A stretch of 64,000 nucleotides of DNA from an uncultured Pseudomonadota bacterium (GTDB lineage: Bacteria; Pseudomonadota; Gammaproteobacteria; Methylococcales; Methylomonadaceae). Below the pieces are notes generated by a model that saw nothing but the letters and a program-made list of their open reading frames with translations, ran no database searches and was not told the DNA's origin. The stretch lies in contig CAIPQN010000090.1 in assembly GCA_903867225.1 (NCBI GenBank), forward strand, positions 1 through 64,000. Reading direction: 5' to 3'. Both the position numbers and the translations under genes were made by a program. Below, piece after piece: positions 26,092-35,826 of the stretch. The number at the start of each line of letters is the position of its first letter. Positions within the stretch are counted from its first letter, which is position 1.

Positions 26092-27018
26092 TTAAGGCAA
26101 ATGCGCGATGTCGGAATTGTCTTTAACAGGAATCATCAAATCAGCGGGACTAACGCCCAACATTAATGCTGCTGGACTTGCGATAAAAATAGATGAATAT
26201 GTTCCGAAAAATACGCCGAATAAAAGCACGAGTGCAAAATTGTGAATCGTTTCGCCACCTAAGAAAAATAGCGATACCAACACCAGTAAAACCGTTAACG
26301 AAGTCATAATCGTGCGGCTTAATGTGACGTTCACTGAAATGTTCATAATTTCTTCGGTTGATTTGTCACGGAACTCACGGAAACCTTCGCGAATTCGGTC
26401 ATAAACTACAATCGTGTCGTTGAGTGAATAACCGATTAACGCTAAAACAGCAGCCAAAACAGTCAAATCAAACTCTAAACCGAGTAACGAAAATAATCCC
26501 AACGTCACGATAACATCGTGAAACGTAGCGATAATCGCGCCGAGCGAAAATTTCCATTCAAATCGCCATGCGATGTAAACCAAAATTGCCAATGAAGAAT
26601 AAAGCAAGGCTAAAAATCCGTCTTGCGCCAAATCGTCACCCACTTGAGGACCAACAAATTCAACACGTCGCAAACTCGCAGGTTCTGCAACGTCTTTGTT
26701 AATGGTTTCTAAAACTTGGGTGCTTAAATCCGCGCTACTTACGCCTTCTTGAAGTTTGAGGCGAATCAATACGTCTTTTGCAGTGCCAAAATTTTGCACG
26801 GTCGCACTTTCAAAGCCTTCAGCATCGAGTTTTTGCCGTAACGCATTTAAGTCGGCTGGTTGTTGATAGCCGATTTCGATAAGCGTCCCGCCCGTGAAGT
26901 CGATGCCCATGTGCAAGCCTTGCGTGGCGAGCGAAATAATTGAAATCAACGAAAGTACGCCCGAAAAAATCAGGGCGATATTGCGATTGCCAATAAAATT
27001 GATGTTTGTTGTTTTCAT
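26092..27018 (-). CDS. secF: Protein-export membrane protein SecF
   Basis: A 308-residue inner-membrane protein with one N-terminal membrane helix ([17 protein letters not shown]), the periplasmic [13 protein letters not shown] segment, and five helices in the second half, including [16 protein letters not shown] and [13 protein letters not shown]. SecF with SecD uses the proton gradient to pull proteins out of the SecYEG channel. It lies downstream of secD with a 72-nt gap that carries a perfect hairpin, and 68 nt before ndk. Confidence 0.96.
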   Translation of the reverse strand: MKTTNINFIGNRNIALIFSGVLSLISIISLATQGLHMGIDFTGGTLIEIGYQQPADLNALRQKLDAEGFESATVQNFGTAKDVLIRLKLQEGVSSADLSTQVLETINKDVAEPASLRRVEFVGPQVGDDLAQDGFLALLYSSLAILVYIAWRFEWKFSLGAIIATFHDVIVTLGLFSLLGLEFDLTVLAAVLALIGYSLNDTIVVYDRIREGFREFRDKSTEEIMNISVNVTLSRTIMTSLTVLLVLVSLFFLGGETIHNFALVLLFGVFFGTYSSIFIASPAALMLGVSPADLMIPVKDNSDIAHLP

Positions 27019-27054
27019 TTTTTTGAATTTTAAATGAGAGGGTCAGCGTGAAAT

Positions 27055-27079
27055 GGGCAGGCAAAAAGTTTGCCTGCCC
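27055..27079 (-). other. Perfect 11-bp hairpin between secD and secF
   Basis: GGGCAGGCAAA (27055-27065) and TTTGCCTGCCC (27069-27079) form a perfect 11-bp stem with a 3-nt loop in the secD-secF gap. It is not followed by a T run on the minus strand, so it is not a standard terminator. It may stabilise or process the secD mRNA, or weaken secF expression relative to secD. Confidence 0.6.
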
Positions 27080-27090
27080 GTTGGCATTTT

Positions 27091-28935
27091 CTAAATCGAC
27101 AACTTTTCAACTCGCTTGTCGCCGTAAATCCAGTTAATAACCATCCGAGTACCAGTGATTGCTGTGAACATGGAAGATAAAATTCCGATAATTAATGTGA
27201 CAGCAAAACCTTTCACCGAACCTGTGCCGAAAGCAAATAAAACGACCGCTACGACTAAGTTAGTAAAATGAGAGTCGAAAATCGTTCCAAACGCTTTTTC
27301 ATAACCCGCGAAAATTGATGATTGCGGTGTATTGCCATTACTGAGTTCTTCTTTAATCCGCTCAAAAATCAATACGTTCGCATCGACCGACATCCCAACC
27401 GTCAAAATAATCCCCGCAATCCCTGGAAGTGTTAGCGTTGCTTGTAACATCGACAAAATAGCGACCACAATCACCACGTTAAACGCCAACGCCATATTGG
27501 CAATCAAGCCGAACAATTTGTAATAAACCGCCATAAATAACACAACTAACGCGAAACCAACGAAGAAAGACATCATGCCTTTGTTGATATTGTCTTGACC
27601 AAGACTTGGCCCGACGGTGCGTTCTTCCACAATATCAACAGGAGCTGCTAACGCACCGGCTCTTAAAAGCAACGATAAATTACGCGCTTCTTGTGGGCTG
27701 TCTAAACCTGTGGTTTGAAAACGTTTGCTGAATACACCTTGAATCGTTGCCACACTGATGACTTTTTCGACTTTTTCTTTGTGACGAACTTTTTGACCAT
27801 TCACAATGCGGGTTTCATTTTTGTATTCAATAAATACCACTGCCATTGGTTTGCCGATGCTGATTTGGGTGAGTTTTCCCATTTTCGACGCGCCAATGCC
27901 ATTGAGCGAAATACTGACTGATGGACGACCATCATCATCGCTGCTCGAAGAAGAATCAACAATCTGGTCGCCCGTAATAATAATGCGTTTATCGAGCAAA
28001 ATCGGACTGCCATTTTTTTCATAATAGAGCTTGCTACCAACAGGTGCGTGTCCAGAAACCGCCTGCTGTACATCGTGTTCAGTATCCACCATGTGATATT
28101 CGAGTGTTGCGGTTGTACCTAAAATTTCTTTCGCGCGTGACGTATCTTGAACACCTGGCAATTGAACCATGATGCGATTTTCGCCTTGCTGTTGAATCAC
28201 AGGTTCAGCAACACCTAATTCATTGACTCGATTTCGCAACGTCGTCATATTTTGTGCGACAGCATTTTTCTTGATTTCGCGTACTTCAGTTTCTGAAACT
28301 TTCAGCCAAATTTGTTCGTCTGATTCAGGTTCTGTCACGGTCAAACCACGGAATTCTTTGCTCAATAACGCCATTAACTGTGTTTTATCATCGGCTGATT
28401 TCAAAGTGATTTTGATGAATCCATTATCTTTTGTGACCGCTTGATAATGAATTTTTGCCTCACGCAACGCTAAACGTAAATCGTCGTTATAACGTTCTTC
28501 GGCTTGTTTAACCGCCGCGTCCATATCGACTTCAAGTAAAAAATGCACACCACCGCGTAAATCCAAACCTAAATACATCGCTTGTGCGCCGATTTTTTGT
28601 AACCAGGCTGGTGTATTTGGTGCGAGATTTAAAGCAACGGTGTAATCGTTACCCATTTTGTCATGCAACAAATCAGCAACTTTCATTTGATCGTCAGTAT
28701 TCGTCAATCGTGCAACTGTTTTTCCATCTTTAAACTCGAATGTTTTGACAGTTACGCCTGTCGATTTAATCGTAGATTCGATGTCATTGGCTTGTGATTG
28801 TGTGAGTTTATTGATTGCGTGAGAAACTTGAACAGAAGGATCGTCACCGTACAAATTTGGCAACGAGTAAATAATGGAAATGATAAACGCCAAAATGATG
28901 ACGATATTTTTCCAAAGAGGAAAATGGTTTTGCAT
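27091..28935 (-). CDS. secD: Protein-export membrane protein SecD
   Basis: A 614-residue inner-membrane protein with an N-terminal membrane helix (IVIILAFIISIIYSLP), the motif YLGLDLRGGVHFLLEV near 120, a large periplasmic part containing NRVNELGVAEPVIQQQG, and a C-terminal five-helix block with GMSVDANVLIFERIKEEL. It is the partner of SecF in proton-driven protein export. It lies 19 nt after yajC, so the leader gene and secD are cotranscribed. Confidence 0.97.
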   Translation of the reverse strand: MQNHFPLWKNIVIILAFIISIIYSLPNLYGDDPSVQVSHAINKLTQSQANDIESTIKSTGVTVKTFEFKDGKTVARLTNTDDQMKVADLLHDKMGNDYTVALNLAPNTPAWLQKIGAQAMYLGLDLRGGVHFLLEVDMDAAVKQAEERYNDDLRLALREAKIHYQAVTKDNGFIKITLKSADDKTQLMALLSKEFRGLTVTEPESDEQIWLKVSETEVREIKKNAVAQNMTTLRNRVNELGVAEPVIQQQGENRIMVQLPGVQDTSRAKEILGTTATLEYHMVDTEHDVQQAVSGHAPVGSKLYYEKNGSPILLDKRIIITGDQIVDSSSSSDDDGRPSVSISLNGIGASKMGKLTQISIGKPMAVVFIEYKNETRIVNGQKVRHKEKVEKVISVATIQGVFSKRFQTTGLDSPQEARNLSLLLRAGALAAPVDIVEERTVGPSLGQDNINKGMMSFFVGFALVVLFMAVYYKLFGLIANMALAFNVVIVVAILSMLQATLTLPGIAGIILTVGMSVDANVLIFERIKEELSNGNTPQSSIFAGYEKAFGTIFDSHFTNLVVAVVLFAFGTGSVKGFAVTLIIGILSSMFTAITGTRMVINWIYGDKRVEKLSI

Positions 28936-28954
28936 TACGTTTATTCCGCTGAAT

Positions 28955-29305
28955 TTATTGAGCGACTTTTTTGTGCATGGCTTTATAAGTACCTTTAGGC
29001 ATCATGCTTTCGATGTTGTGACGTTGTACTTGAATGAAGATATTGTCACTGATTTCGATTTTTACAAAGTTATCATCTACATCTGCAATTTTCCCCAAAA
29101 TGCCACCTGAAGTTACAACTTCTGTGCCTTTCGTTAATGATTCAACCATTTGCTTTTTTTCTTTAGCGCGTTTGGCTTGCGGGCGTAAAAATAACATATA
29201 AAAAAATACTAAAACTCCTAAAGGAAATAACATTCCTTCTAAACCAGGTTGTTGTGCAGCGGCAGCTCCGCCTTCAGCTAAAGCGTCAGAAATGAAAAAA
29301 CTCAT
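28955..29305 (-). CDS. yajC: Sec translocon accessory subunit YajC
   Basis: A 116-residue protein with one N-terminal membrane segment (MLFPLGVLVFFYMLFLRPQ) followed by the cytoplasmic KEKKQMVESLTKGTEVVTSGGILGKI segment typical of YajC. It associates with SecDF. A strong GAGGAGA ribosome-binding site precedes its ATG. It heads the yajC-secD-secF set; tgt and queA, often upstream, are absent. Confidence 0.95.
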   Translation of the reverse strand: MSFFISDALAEGGAAAAQQPGLEGMLFPLGVLVFFYMLFLRPQAKRAKEKKQMVESLTKGTEVVTSGGILGKIADVDDNFVKIEISDNIFIQVQRHNIESMMPKGTYKAMHKKVAQ

Positions 29306-29420
29306 TGTATCTCCTCGTTATTTTTATAATGTGTGTGAAAAAAGAATTAAAACGATAGTTATTATGCCATAGAAAATTTGTTGCGCCGTGTTTTGCACGT
29401 CATGAAACACGCCATAAAAC

Positions 29421-29448
29421 GTGACAAATCAAAGTAGCGTGCTACACT
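29421..29448 (+). promoter_or_regulatory. Probable sigma-70-type promoter for folE-hemH-purE-purK
   Basis: GTGACA (29421-29426), a 16-bp spacer and TACACT (29443-29448) lie 45 nt upstream of the folE ATG in the divergent gap with yajC. Both boxes are one or two bases off consensus. Confidence 0.45.
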
Positions 29449-29492
29449 TTTTCGCATTATTCACTTATTTTTTATCTTGAGATTTACCATTT

Positions 29493-30044
29493 ATGAAAGC
29501 TATGGAAGAAAATTTCGCACAAATTATTACAGCTATTGGCGAAGATTTAACCCGTGAAGGTTTAGTTGATACCCCAAAACGAGCCGCAAAAGCCTTTAAA
29601 TTTTTAAATAACGGTTATGAAAAAACGTTAGACGAAGTTTTAAATGGCGCAATTTTCACAGCAGACAGCGAAGATATGGTTATTGTGAAAGACATCGAAC
29701 TTTATTCATTGTGTGAACATCATTTACTACCCTTTATTGGAAAATGCCATGTTGGTTATTTGCCGAATGGTAAAGTTTTGGGATTATCAAAAATTGCGCG
29801 AGTGGTTGATATGTATGCGCGTCGTTTGCAAATTCAGGAAAAATTAACGAAACAAATTGCCGATGCGATTGAAGAAGCGACTGGCGCACGCGGTGTAGCT
29901 GTTGTGATTGAAGCCAAACATTTGTGCATGATGATGCGAGGCGTTGAAAAACAAAATTCTGTGATGACAACATCTGCTATGAAAGGTATTTTTCGTAAAG
30001 ACATCAGCACGCGCTCTGAATTTTTAAATTTAATCAATCGCTAA
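29493..30044 (+). CDS. folE: GTP cyclohydrolase I
   Basis: A 183-residue enzyme that opens GTP to dihydroneopterin triphosphate, the first step of folate synthesis. It shows [18 protein letters not shown], the zinc-site [22 protein letters not shown] and the second cysteine region [15 protein letters not shown]. Zinc ligands (Cys, His, Cys) are present. It heads a tight + strand run with hemH, purE and purK. A second ATG four codons in is possible. Confidence 0.96.
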   Translation: MKAMEENFAQIITAIGEDLTREGLVDTPKRAAKAFKFLNNGYEKTLDEVLNGAIFTADSEDMVIVKDIELYSLCEHHLLPFIGKCHVGYLPNGKVLGLSKIARVVDMYARRLQIQEKLTKQIADAIEEATGARGVAVVIEAKHLCMMMRGVEKQNSVMTTSAMKGIFRKDISTRSEFLNLINR

Positions 30045-30054
30045 GGAGTTGAAA

Positions 30055-31026
30055 ATGGCAGATAAAAAAATCGGGGTTTTACTTGCAAATCTGGGGTCGC
30101 CTGCCGCGCCAACTGTGCCAGCAGTGCGAAAATTTCTGAAAGATTTTTTAGGTGATAAGCGTGTAGTAAACATTCCACGTTTTGTTTGGTTGCCGATTTT
30201 GCATGGTTTTATTTTGCCATTTCGCCCGAAAAAATCACTGAAAGCTTACGCTAAAATTTGGGATGCTGAAAAAGGTTCACCGCTCACATTTTTAACGCAT
30301 CAATTAACCGCAAAATTAGCAACAAATCTCGCTGCAAAAAATGTCGTTGTGGATTGCGCGATGAGTTACGGTGAGCCATCAATTCCAAATCAATTGCGTA
30401 AATTTAAAGAACAAGGCGTGACTGAAATTATCGTTTTACCACTTTATCCACAATATTCCTCGACAACTACCGCTTCGGTTTATGATTCGTTAGTGAAAGA
30501 ATTTAATACATTATGGCATTTACCAAACTTTCGTTTTATCAGCGATTATCATCAAAATGAGCGTTATATTTCTGCGCTTGCTGAATCGATTGAAAGTGCG
30601 TGGCGCGAAAAACCTAAAAATGAACTATTGATTATGTCGTTTCACGGTTTGCCTGAAATGTTGACCAAAAAAGGCGATCCGTATTTTTATCAATGTCAGA
30701 AAACAGCCGAATTATTAGCTGCAAAATTAGGATTGAAGCCGAATGAATGGCGATTAGTTTTTCAATCCCGTTTTGGTAAAGCGGAATGGTTAAAACCTTA
30801 TTGCGTTGAAGTTTTAGAAGCCTTACCAAAAGAAGGCGTAAAAACAGTGGATTTAGTCTGTCCTGGTTTTGCGGTCGATTGTTTAGAAACACTCGAAGAA
30901 ATCGCAATGGAAAATAAACACGTTTTTCAAGAAGCGGGCGGCGGCGATTACACTTACATTGCCGCGTTGAATGATTCCGATGCGAATGTTGATGTGATGT
31001 TGGCTATTTTAGGAGATTTGAAATGA
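30055..31026 (+). CDS. hemH: Ferrochelatase
   Basis: A 323-residue enzyme inserting Fe2+ into protoporphyrin IX. ATG 30055 is chosen because AAGGAG lies 6 nt upstream; a TTG at 30049 is less likely. It has [14 protein letters not shown] at the start, [14 protein letters not shown], the catalytic-histidine segment MSFHGLPE and [15 protein letters not shown] near the end. It overlaps purE by 4 nt (ATGA). Haem supply could serve the globin sensor, but that link is only inference. Confidence 0.96.
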   Translation: MADKKIGVLLANLGSPAAPTVPAVRKFLKDFLGDKRVVNIPRFVWLPILHGFILPFRPKKSLKAYAKIWDAEKGSPLTFLTHQLTAKLATNLAAKNVVVDCAMSYGEPSIPNQLRKFKEQGVTEIIVLPLYPQYSSTTTASVYDSLVKEFNTLWHLPNFRFISDYHQNERYISALAESIESAWREKPKNELLIMSFHGLPEMLTKKGDPYFYQCQKTAELLAAKLGLKPNEWRLVFQSRFGKAEWLKPYCVEVLEALPKEGVKTVDLVCPGFAVDCLETLEEIAMENKHVFQEAGGGDYTYIAALNDSDANVDVMLAILGDLK

Positions 31027-31520
31027 CCGCATTAGTTGGCATTATCATGGGTTCAACGTCTGATTGGGAAACAATGCGTTTTGCCGCTGAAACATTAGAA
31101 AAATTGGGCATTCCACACGATGTTGAAGTCGTATCCGCGCATCGCACGCCTGATAAATTATTTGCTTATGCAGAAAGCGCGGAAAGCAAAGGTTTTGAAG
31201 TGATTATTGCGGGGGCAGGGGGCGCAGCACATTTGCCTGGAATGACTGCAGCAAAAACGGCGATTCCTGTTTTAGGTGTTCCTGTTCAGTCGAAAGCATT
31301 AAACGGCATGGATTCATTATTATCAATTGTTCAAATGCCTGCGGGAATTCCCGTGGGAACATTGGCGATTGGTAAAGCTGGAGCGATTAACGCGGCATTA
31401 TTAGCGACTTCAATTATTAGCAATAAGCACAAACAATATCGTCCAGCATTGGAAAAATTTAGACAAGAACAAACAGACACAGTTTTGGAAAACTCTGACC
31501 CGCGTGGAGAATTAAAATGA
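31023..31520 (+). CDS. purE: N5-carboxyaminoimidazole ribonucleotide mutase PurE
   Basis: A 165-residue class I PurE that converts N5-CAIR to CAIR in purine synthesis. Seen are [24 protein letters not shown] with the catalytic His, and [16 protein letters not shown]. The presence of purK next door agrees with the two-step bacterial route. It overlaps hemH and purK by 4 nt each, so translation is coupled. Confidence 0.97.
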   Translation: MTALVGIIMGSTSDWETMRFAAETLEKLGIPHDVEVVSAHRTPDKLFAYAESAESKGFEVIIAGAGGAAHLPGMTAAKTAIPVLGVPVQSKALNGMDSLLSIVQMPAGIPVGTLAIGKAGAINAALLATSIISNKHKQYRPALEKFRQEQTDTVLENSDPRGELK

Positions 31521-32611
31521 AAGTAGGAATTTTAGGTGGCGGGCAATTGGCTCGAATGATTGCCTTGGCAGGTTATCCATTAGGCATTCGTTTTATTTTT
31601 TTAGATCCGTCGATTGGTGCGTGTGCGACGACGTTGGGTAGCCATTTACGCGGAGATTATCATGATGAAATATTATTGGCTGACCTTGCGAAACGCGCTG
31701 ATGTTGTCACCTATGAATTTGAAAATGTACCCGCAAAAGTGGCTGAATTTTTAACTTCAAATACACAAGTTTATCCGTCGCCCAAAGCTCTTGCTGTTGC
31801 ACAAGACCGATTAGTTGAAAAAGATTTTTTGAACGAATTAGGTATTCCGACCGCGCCTTATGAAGCAGTTGGAAATTTTGATAGTTTGCACGCTGCGATG
31901 GAAAAAATCGGTTATCCCGCGATTTTAAAAACGCGCACTCAAGGTTATGACGGTAAAGGACAATCGATTTTAAAATCTGTTACAGATTTAAAATCGGCGT
32001 GGCAAAAATTGGAAGGTTTAGCGGCGATTGTTGAAGGATTTGTAAAATTCTCACGCGAAGTTTCAATCATTGCTGTGCGAAGTATTTCAGGCGAATTGGC
32101 ATTTTACCCACTGTCTGAAAATGTGCATAAAGACGGCATTTTGCGTGTATCCGAAAGTCGAGAAAATGACCTAATGCAAGCCAAAGCGGAAGATTACGCA
32201 ACCCGTTTAATGAAAGCTTTGGATTATGTCGGCGTGTTAGCGTTGGAATTATTTGAAGTTGATGGTGAATTAATTGCGAATGAATTTGCGCCGCGTGTGC
32301 ATAATTCAGGACACTGGACAATTGAAGGTGCAGAAACCAGTCAATTTGAAAACCATTTACGCGCCATTTTAGATTTGCCTTTGGGTTCGACAGCAGCTGT
32401 TGGACACGCTGCAATGGTCAATTTCATTGGTGGTAAACCCGAAAGTGAAGAAGTATTAAAAATTCCAAATGCACATTTGCATTTATACGCTAAAGCTGCG
32501 CGTAAAGGACGTAAAATCGCTCATGCCACGATTCATACCAAAACATTGGCAGAATTAGAACCGCTGAAAAAACGTTTAATTGCTTTGGTAAACGAGTCAG
32601 ATGATTCATGA
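31517..32611 (+). CDS. purK: 5-(carboxyamino)imidazole ribonucleotide synthase PurK
   Basis: A 364-residue ATP-grasp enzyme making N5-CAIR from AIR, bicarbonate and ATP. It begins [20 protein letters not shown], has the ATP-grasp loop [11 protein letters not shown] and the metal/bicarbonate region [24 protein letters not shown]. It is coupled to purE by an ATGA overlap and converges on an alpha/beta-hydrolase gene 4 nt beyond its stop. Confidence 0.97.
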   Translation: MKVGILGGGQLARMIALAGYPLGIRFIFLDPSIGACATTLGSHLRGDYHDEILLADLAKRADVVTYEFENVPAKVAEFLTSNTQVYPSPKALAVAQDRLVEKDFLNELGIPTAPYEAVGNFDSLHAAMEKIGYPAILKTRTQGYDGKGQSILKSVTDLKSAWQKLEGLAAIVEGFVKFSREVSIIAVRSISGELAFYPLSENVHKDGILRVSESRENDLMQAKAEDYATRLMKALDYVGVLALELFEVDGELIANEFAPRVHNSGHWTIEGAETSQFENHLRAILDLPLGSTAAVGHAAMVNFIGGKPESEEVLKIPNAHLHLYAKAARKGRKIAHATIHTKTLAELEPLKKRLIALVNESDDS

Positions 32612-32615
32612 AAAA

Positions 32616-33407
32616 TTACACAGTATTAGCGTATTCGCCCAATAAAAAATCGGTCACTGCGTTTAAAAAAGCTTCAGGTTGCTGAACGTGAATCCAATGT
32701 TCAGCATCAGGAATAACTTTAATTTGTGCGAAGGGAAATAACATTTCCGTGCTGTTTTCTTTAATATAACGTGAATTTCCGCCTGCCAAAAACAACGTTT
32801 GTTCGATAAATTGCGGCACTGTTTCAACACTTGGAAAATGTAAGATATTGTTGGCATTTTTCTGAAAAATATCTAAATCAATGCGCCAATGATAACCGCC
32901 ACTTTTTAACACCAGATTTTGTAATAGAAATTGTCTATAACTGAGTTCAGGAATAAAGTCAGCGAGCAACAATTCAGCTTGTTTGCGATTACTTAATTCA
33001 GCAATCGGTAAGTTTTTCAGAGCGTTAATCAATGGTTCAAAACTGTGTTTATACTCAATCGGTGCAATATCGACTACGATTAAATTTTGTACCAAATCAG
33101 GATAATTCAACGCCAACCACATCGCCGTTTTACCGCCCATGCTGTGACCCATTAAATTCACGGTGGACAAATTATGTTGCCGAATAAACTGCACCACGTC
33201 CGCCGCCATCGTTTCATAAGTCATGATTTCAGAATGGGGCGACGCGCCATGATTTCGTGCATCTAAAACATAAACACAAAAATTCGCCGCCAATTTTTCT
33301 GCGATTTGTCGCCAGTTTCGTGACGAGGCAAAAAAACCATGCAGAATGATGAGTGGCGAATTTTGTACGTCACCAAATTGCTCAAATGCTAAATCGACAG
33401 TTTGCAT
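32616..33407 (-). CDS. Alpha/beta-fold hydrolase (YbfF-like esterase)
   Basis: A 263-residue protein starting at ATG 33407 (a longer frame to 33455 would overlap the neighbour). It has the oxyanion loop ILHGFFASSRNW, DARNHGASPH, the nucleophile elbow GHSMGGKTA and a late His in DAEHWIHVQQPE. This pattern matches the YbfF family of small acyl-CoA/ester hydrolases. Substrate is unknown. It follows the DUF445-like gene with a 1-nt gap, so the two are probably cotranscribed. Confidence 0.82.
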   Translation of the reverse strand: MQTVDLAFEQFGDVQNSPLIILHGFFASSRNWRQIAEKLAANFCVYVLDARNHGASPHSEIMTYETMAADVVQFIRQHNLSTVNLMGHSMGGKTAMWLALNYPDLVQNLIVVDIAPIEYKHSFEPLINALKNLPIAELSNRKQAELLLADFIPELSYRQFLLQNLVLKSGGYHWRIDLDIFQKNANNILHFPSVETVPQFIEQTLFLAGGNSRYIKENSTEMLFPFAQIKVIPDAEHWIHVQQPEAFLNAVTDFLLGEYANTV

Positions 33408-33408
33408 T

Positions 33409-34140
33409 TTAGACAAAGAAACTAAATACACCGCCCAATAATCCACCAATAACACCGCCCCACACCACGAGCCAGCCTAAATGCTCTTGAATAATCGCTT
33501 GCAACATTTCTTTGACCAATTGCGGCGTGAGTTCACTCAAACGTTTATCAATTACGGTTTCGATTTTACCAACCAAATCCGCGCTGATTTTTTGTGCGTT
33601 CAAACCGTGTTGCAATGCAGTTTTGAAATCGCTGGAATCCACCATTTCAACTAGCGTAACTTTAACTTTTTCGATAAACGGTTCTTTGAGCGGAACTAAC
33701 GCTTCCACGCCGCCCATCATCATCAACATTCCGCCAAATGATGATTCCAAAATCACTAAAACCAAGCTATCGTAAATTTTGTCGTAATCGACAGCGTTCA
33801 AAAGCGGTTCTAAATTTAGAATTTTATCGCCACCTTGTTCTTCGGTTTCGATAAATTGTTCGATATTTTGCGCGGTGAAAAATTGCGACATCATCAACGT
33901 TTTAATTGCGCCTTTAAATTCTTCAAAGCGTTCTGGAATCACGCCAGAGCCTTTTAAATACGGCACTTTTTCAAATAACATGTGAACCGCAAGCCAGTTG
34001 GTAATCGCTCCCGAAAGTGCGAAAAAACCCACCGATGTAACAAAACCTGAGCCGCTAATTAGCCCTAAAACTGTCACGCCCGATGCCACTGCGTTGGTGG
34101 AATAATTTTTGTCGTGAATCACTTTTTGCAAACTTAACAT
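33409..34140 (-). CDS. DUF445-family membrane protein
   Basis: A 243-residue protein from ATG 34140, chosen because GGAG lies 9 nt before it; an ATG at 34155 is in frame. Residues 15-50 form a hydrophobic hairpin (GVTVLGLISGSGFVTSVGFFALSGAITNWLAVHMLF), the centre is helical and soluble (EERF, QFFTAQNIEQFI), and the C-terminus is another membrane segment (LVVWGGVIGGLLGGVFSFFV). The ITNWLAVHMLF sequence is typical of DUF445. No function is established. Confidence 0.72.
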   Translation of the reverse strand: MLSLQKVIHDKNYSTNAVASGVTVLGLISGSGFVTSVGFFALSGAITNWLAVHMLFEKVPYLKGSGVIPERFEEFKGAIKTLMMSQFFTAQNIEQFIETEEQGGDKILNLEPLLNAVDYDKIYDSLVLVILESSFGGMLMMMGGVEALVPLKEPFIEKVKVTLVEMVDSSDFKTALQHGLNAQKISADLVGKIETVIDKRLSELTPQLVKEMLQAIIQEHLGWLVVWGGVIGGLLGGVFSFFV

Positions 34141-34167
34141 CTTAAAAAACTCCATAAATTTTAAAAA

Positions 34168-35826
34168 CTAAAACTGAAACTGACCTAATAGATGTTGAAC
34201 TACAGCTAATTTTTTGTTGAAAAACTGCGCCGCTGGATGCTGATTTAAATTCATATACCCTTTCAGTAAATTCAATTCTGTCGCTTCAACATCGCTGTAA
34301 AATCCCATATTCCAATTTGGAAAGTCACGCTTAGGTTTGTATTCTTGAAATAGCGTAACGATGTTGTGGTGGCGAATATCTTTGCAAATGTGTTCATAAA
34401 ATAACGTATTGAGTGTAGAAAAATTGCCTTCTAACATCTGCAAAAAATACCCGTTGTGATAAATGAGAACACCCGTAATACCTGATTTTTCATTTTCTAG
34501 GCGAGCTAATTTCAAAATATCAATCAAATCTGTTTCTGAAAAGTTATCCGCTGCTTGACTGGCATACACCAAGCAAAAGATAGGTTCTGATTCATTGACA
34601 TAACGTTTTTCTGGTTCAATCACATTTAAAAATGAAAGAATTTCTTTAAAAGGTGCGGGACGTTTTAAGAAAGAAACATTGCCAGCAGGTAAATCTGCTT
34701 TCGTTCGTAGTTTGTCGCCCGTGTCTGCGTAAATTAACACTGGAAATTGCGGATCAATCTCTAACAACTTGTGCGTTAATTCCAAGCCTGTCATTTTTGA
34801 CATGACTTGATTGACAATCACCCCATCGAAATTATCAGGATGCTGTTTAAATTTTAACAATGCGTCGGAGCTATTATTAAAAACTGTCGGCGTGTGACCT
34901 GATTTAATCAATCCTTGTTCTAAAAACTTAGTCATGCTGGGTTCGTTATCAACCACCAAAATGTTTAAGCTGTATTTGAAATCACTTATTTCTGTGGCAA
35001 CGATTTTTGTTGGAATGTTACTGTCATCATGGTGTGAAAGGGGAAAAAATAAATGAAATTCCGTGCCATGTTTTTCTACGTCCAATGAGGATTTAACAAC
35101 GATATGTCCGCCGACTCGGTGAACAATTTCCGTCACCATCGACAAACCTAATCCTGTTCCTTTGCCAACGCCTTTTGTAGTGAAAATACGTTCCAGTTGT
35201 TTATCGTTTATTCCCATTCCATTATCGGATACAGAAATCCGTGCAAATTGCCCGCTAAGTTTTTCTAAACAAGCGTTGCATTGATGGTCGTCAATCTCAA
35301 CTAAATCGGAAGAAACCGTGATTTCACCGTGTGTACCGATAGCATCTCGGGCATTGACTACTAAATTGATAATGATTTGATACAACTCAAATGATTCAAT
35401 CAAAACATATTGGTCAGAGTAAAGAGATTGTTTTATTGCTATGGTTCTATCTACAGTTGAACGGAGTATTTTCAACGCTTCGCCAATAATGACACTGGTT
35501 TGAATTGCTTCCGTTTCGCTTTCGTTATCCTCCTTGCGGCAATAAATCAAAATTTGCTTGACCAATTCTGTGGCGCGTGAAGTCGCAATTTTAGTTTCAC
35601 GCAAATGCTCAGCCACTTCTTGTTTTTCTAAACTTTCTGGAATGGATTTAATCACCATTTCAGTCAATTCGTTATAACCCAAAATGCACGTCAAAATGTT
35701 ATTAAAATCATGCGCGATTCCCGCAGTCAACAAGCCAATGCTTTGCATTTTTTGGGCTTCCGCGAGTTGTTTTTTAACGGCAATCAATTCTTGTTGCAAT
35801 AAATCATGGTCGATATTTTTACTCAT
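34168..35826 (-). CDS. Cytoplasmic histidine kinase with degenerate receiver and C-terminal BLUF domain
   Basis: A 552-residue soluble signalling protein with an unusual order. Residues 28-97 are a HisKA domain with His39 (GIAHDFNNIL); 145-262 an HATPase (NLVVNARDAI, DNGMGI, GKGTGLGLSM). Residues 286-402 are receiver-like, but the phosphorylation Asp is Asn339 (VIVNQVMSKMTG) and the acidic pair is DNE; Lys388 remains. Residues 415-515 are a BLUF blue-light domain with the flavin-site Tyr421, Asn445 and Gln463 (FLQMLEG), and Trp505/Met507 (NWNMGF). All key BLUF residues are present, so FAD binding and blue-light response are likely. The receiver probably cannot be phosphorylated. It overlaps the glucan synthase gene by 8 nt, suggesting light control of that neighbour (inference). 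Confidence 0.87.
   Translation of the reverse strand: MSKNIDHDLLQQELIAVKKQLAEAQKMQSIGLLTAGIAHDFNNILTCILGYNELTEMVIKSIPESLEKQEVAEHLRETKIATSRATELVKQILIYCRKEDNESETEAIQTSVIIGEALKILRSTVDRTIAIKQSLYSDQYVLIESFELYQIIINLVVNARDAIGTHGEITVSSDLVEIDDHQCNACLEKLSGQFARISVSDNGMGINDKQLERIFTTKGVGKGTGLGLSMVTEIVHRVGGHIVVKSSLDVEKHGTEFHLFFPLSHHDDSNIPTKIVATEISDFKYSLNILVVDNEPSMTKFLEQGLIKSGHTPTVFNNSSDALLKFKQHPDNFDGVIVNQVMSKMTGLELTHKLLEIDPQFPVLIYADTGDKLRTKADLPAGNVSFLKRPAPFKEILSFLNVIEPEKRYVNESEPIFCLVYASQAADNFSETDLIDILKLARLENEKSGITGVLIYHNGYFLQMLEGNFSTLNTLFYEHICKDIRHHNIVTLFQEYKPKRDFPNWNMGFYSDVEATELNLLKGYMNLNQHPAAQFFNKKLAVVQHLLGQFQF

Noticed and set aside
27055-27079. secD-secF hairpin as a rho-independent terminator
   Set aside because: No run of T follows the stem on the minus strand.
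32067-32414. 115-codon open frame opposite purK
   Set aside because: Opposite to conserved ATP-grasp code; no domain, no ribosome-binding site.
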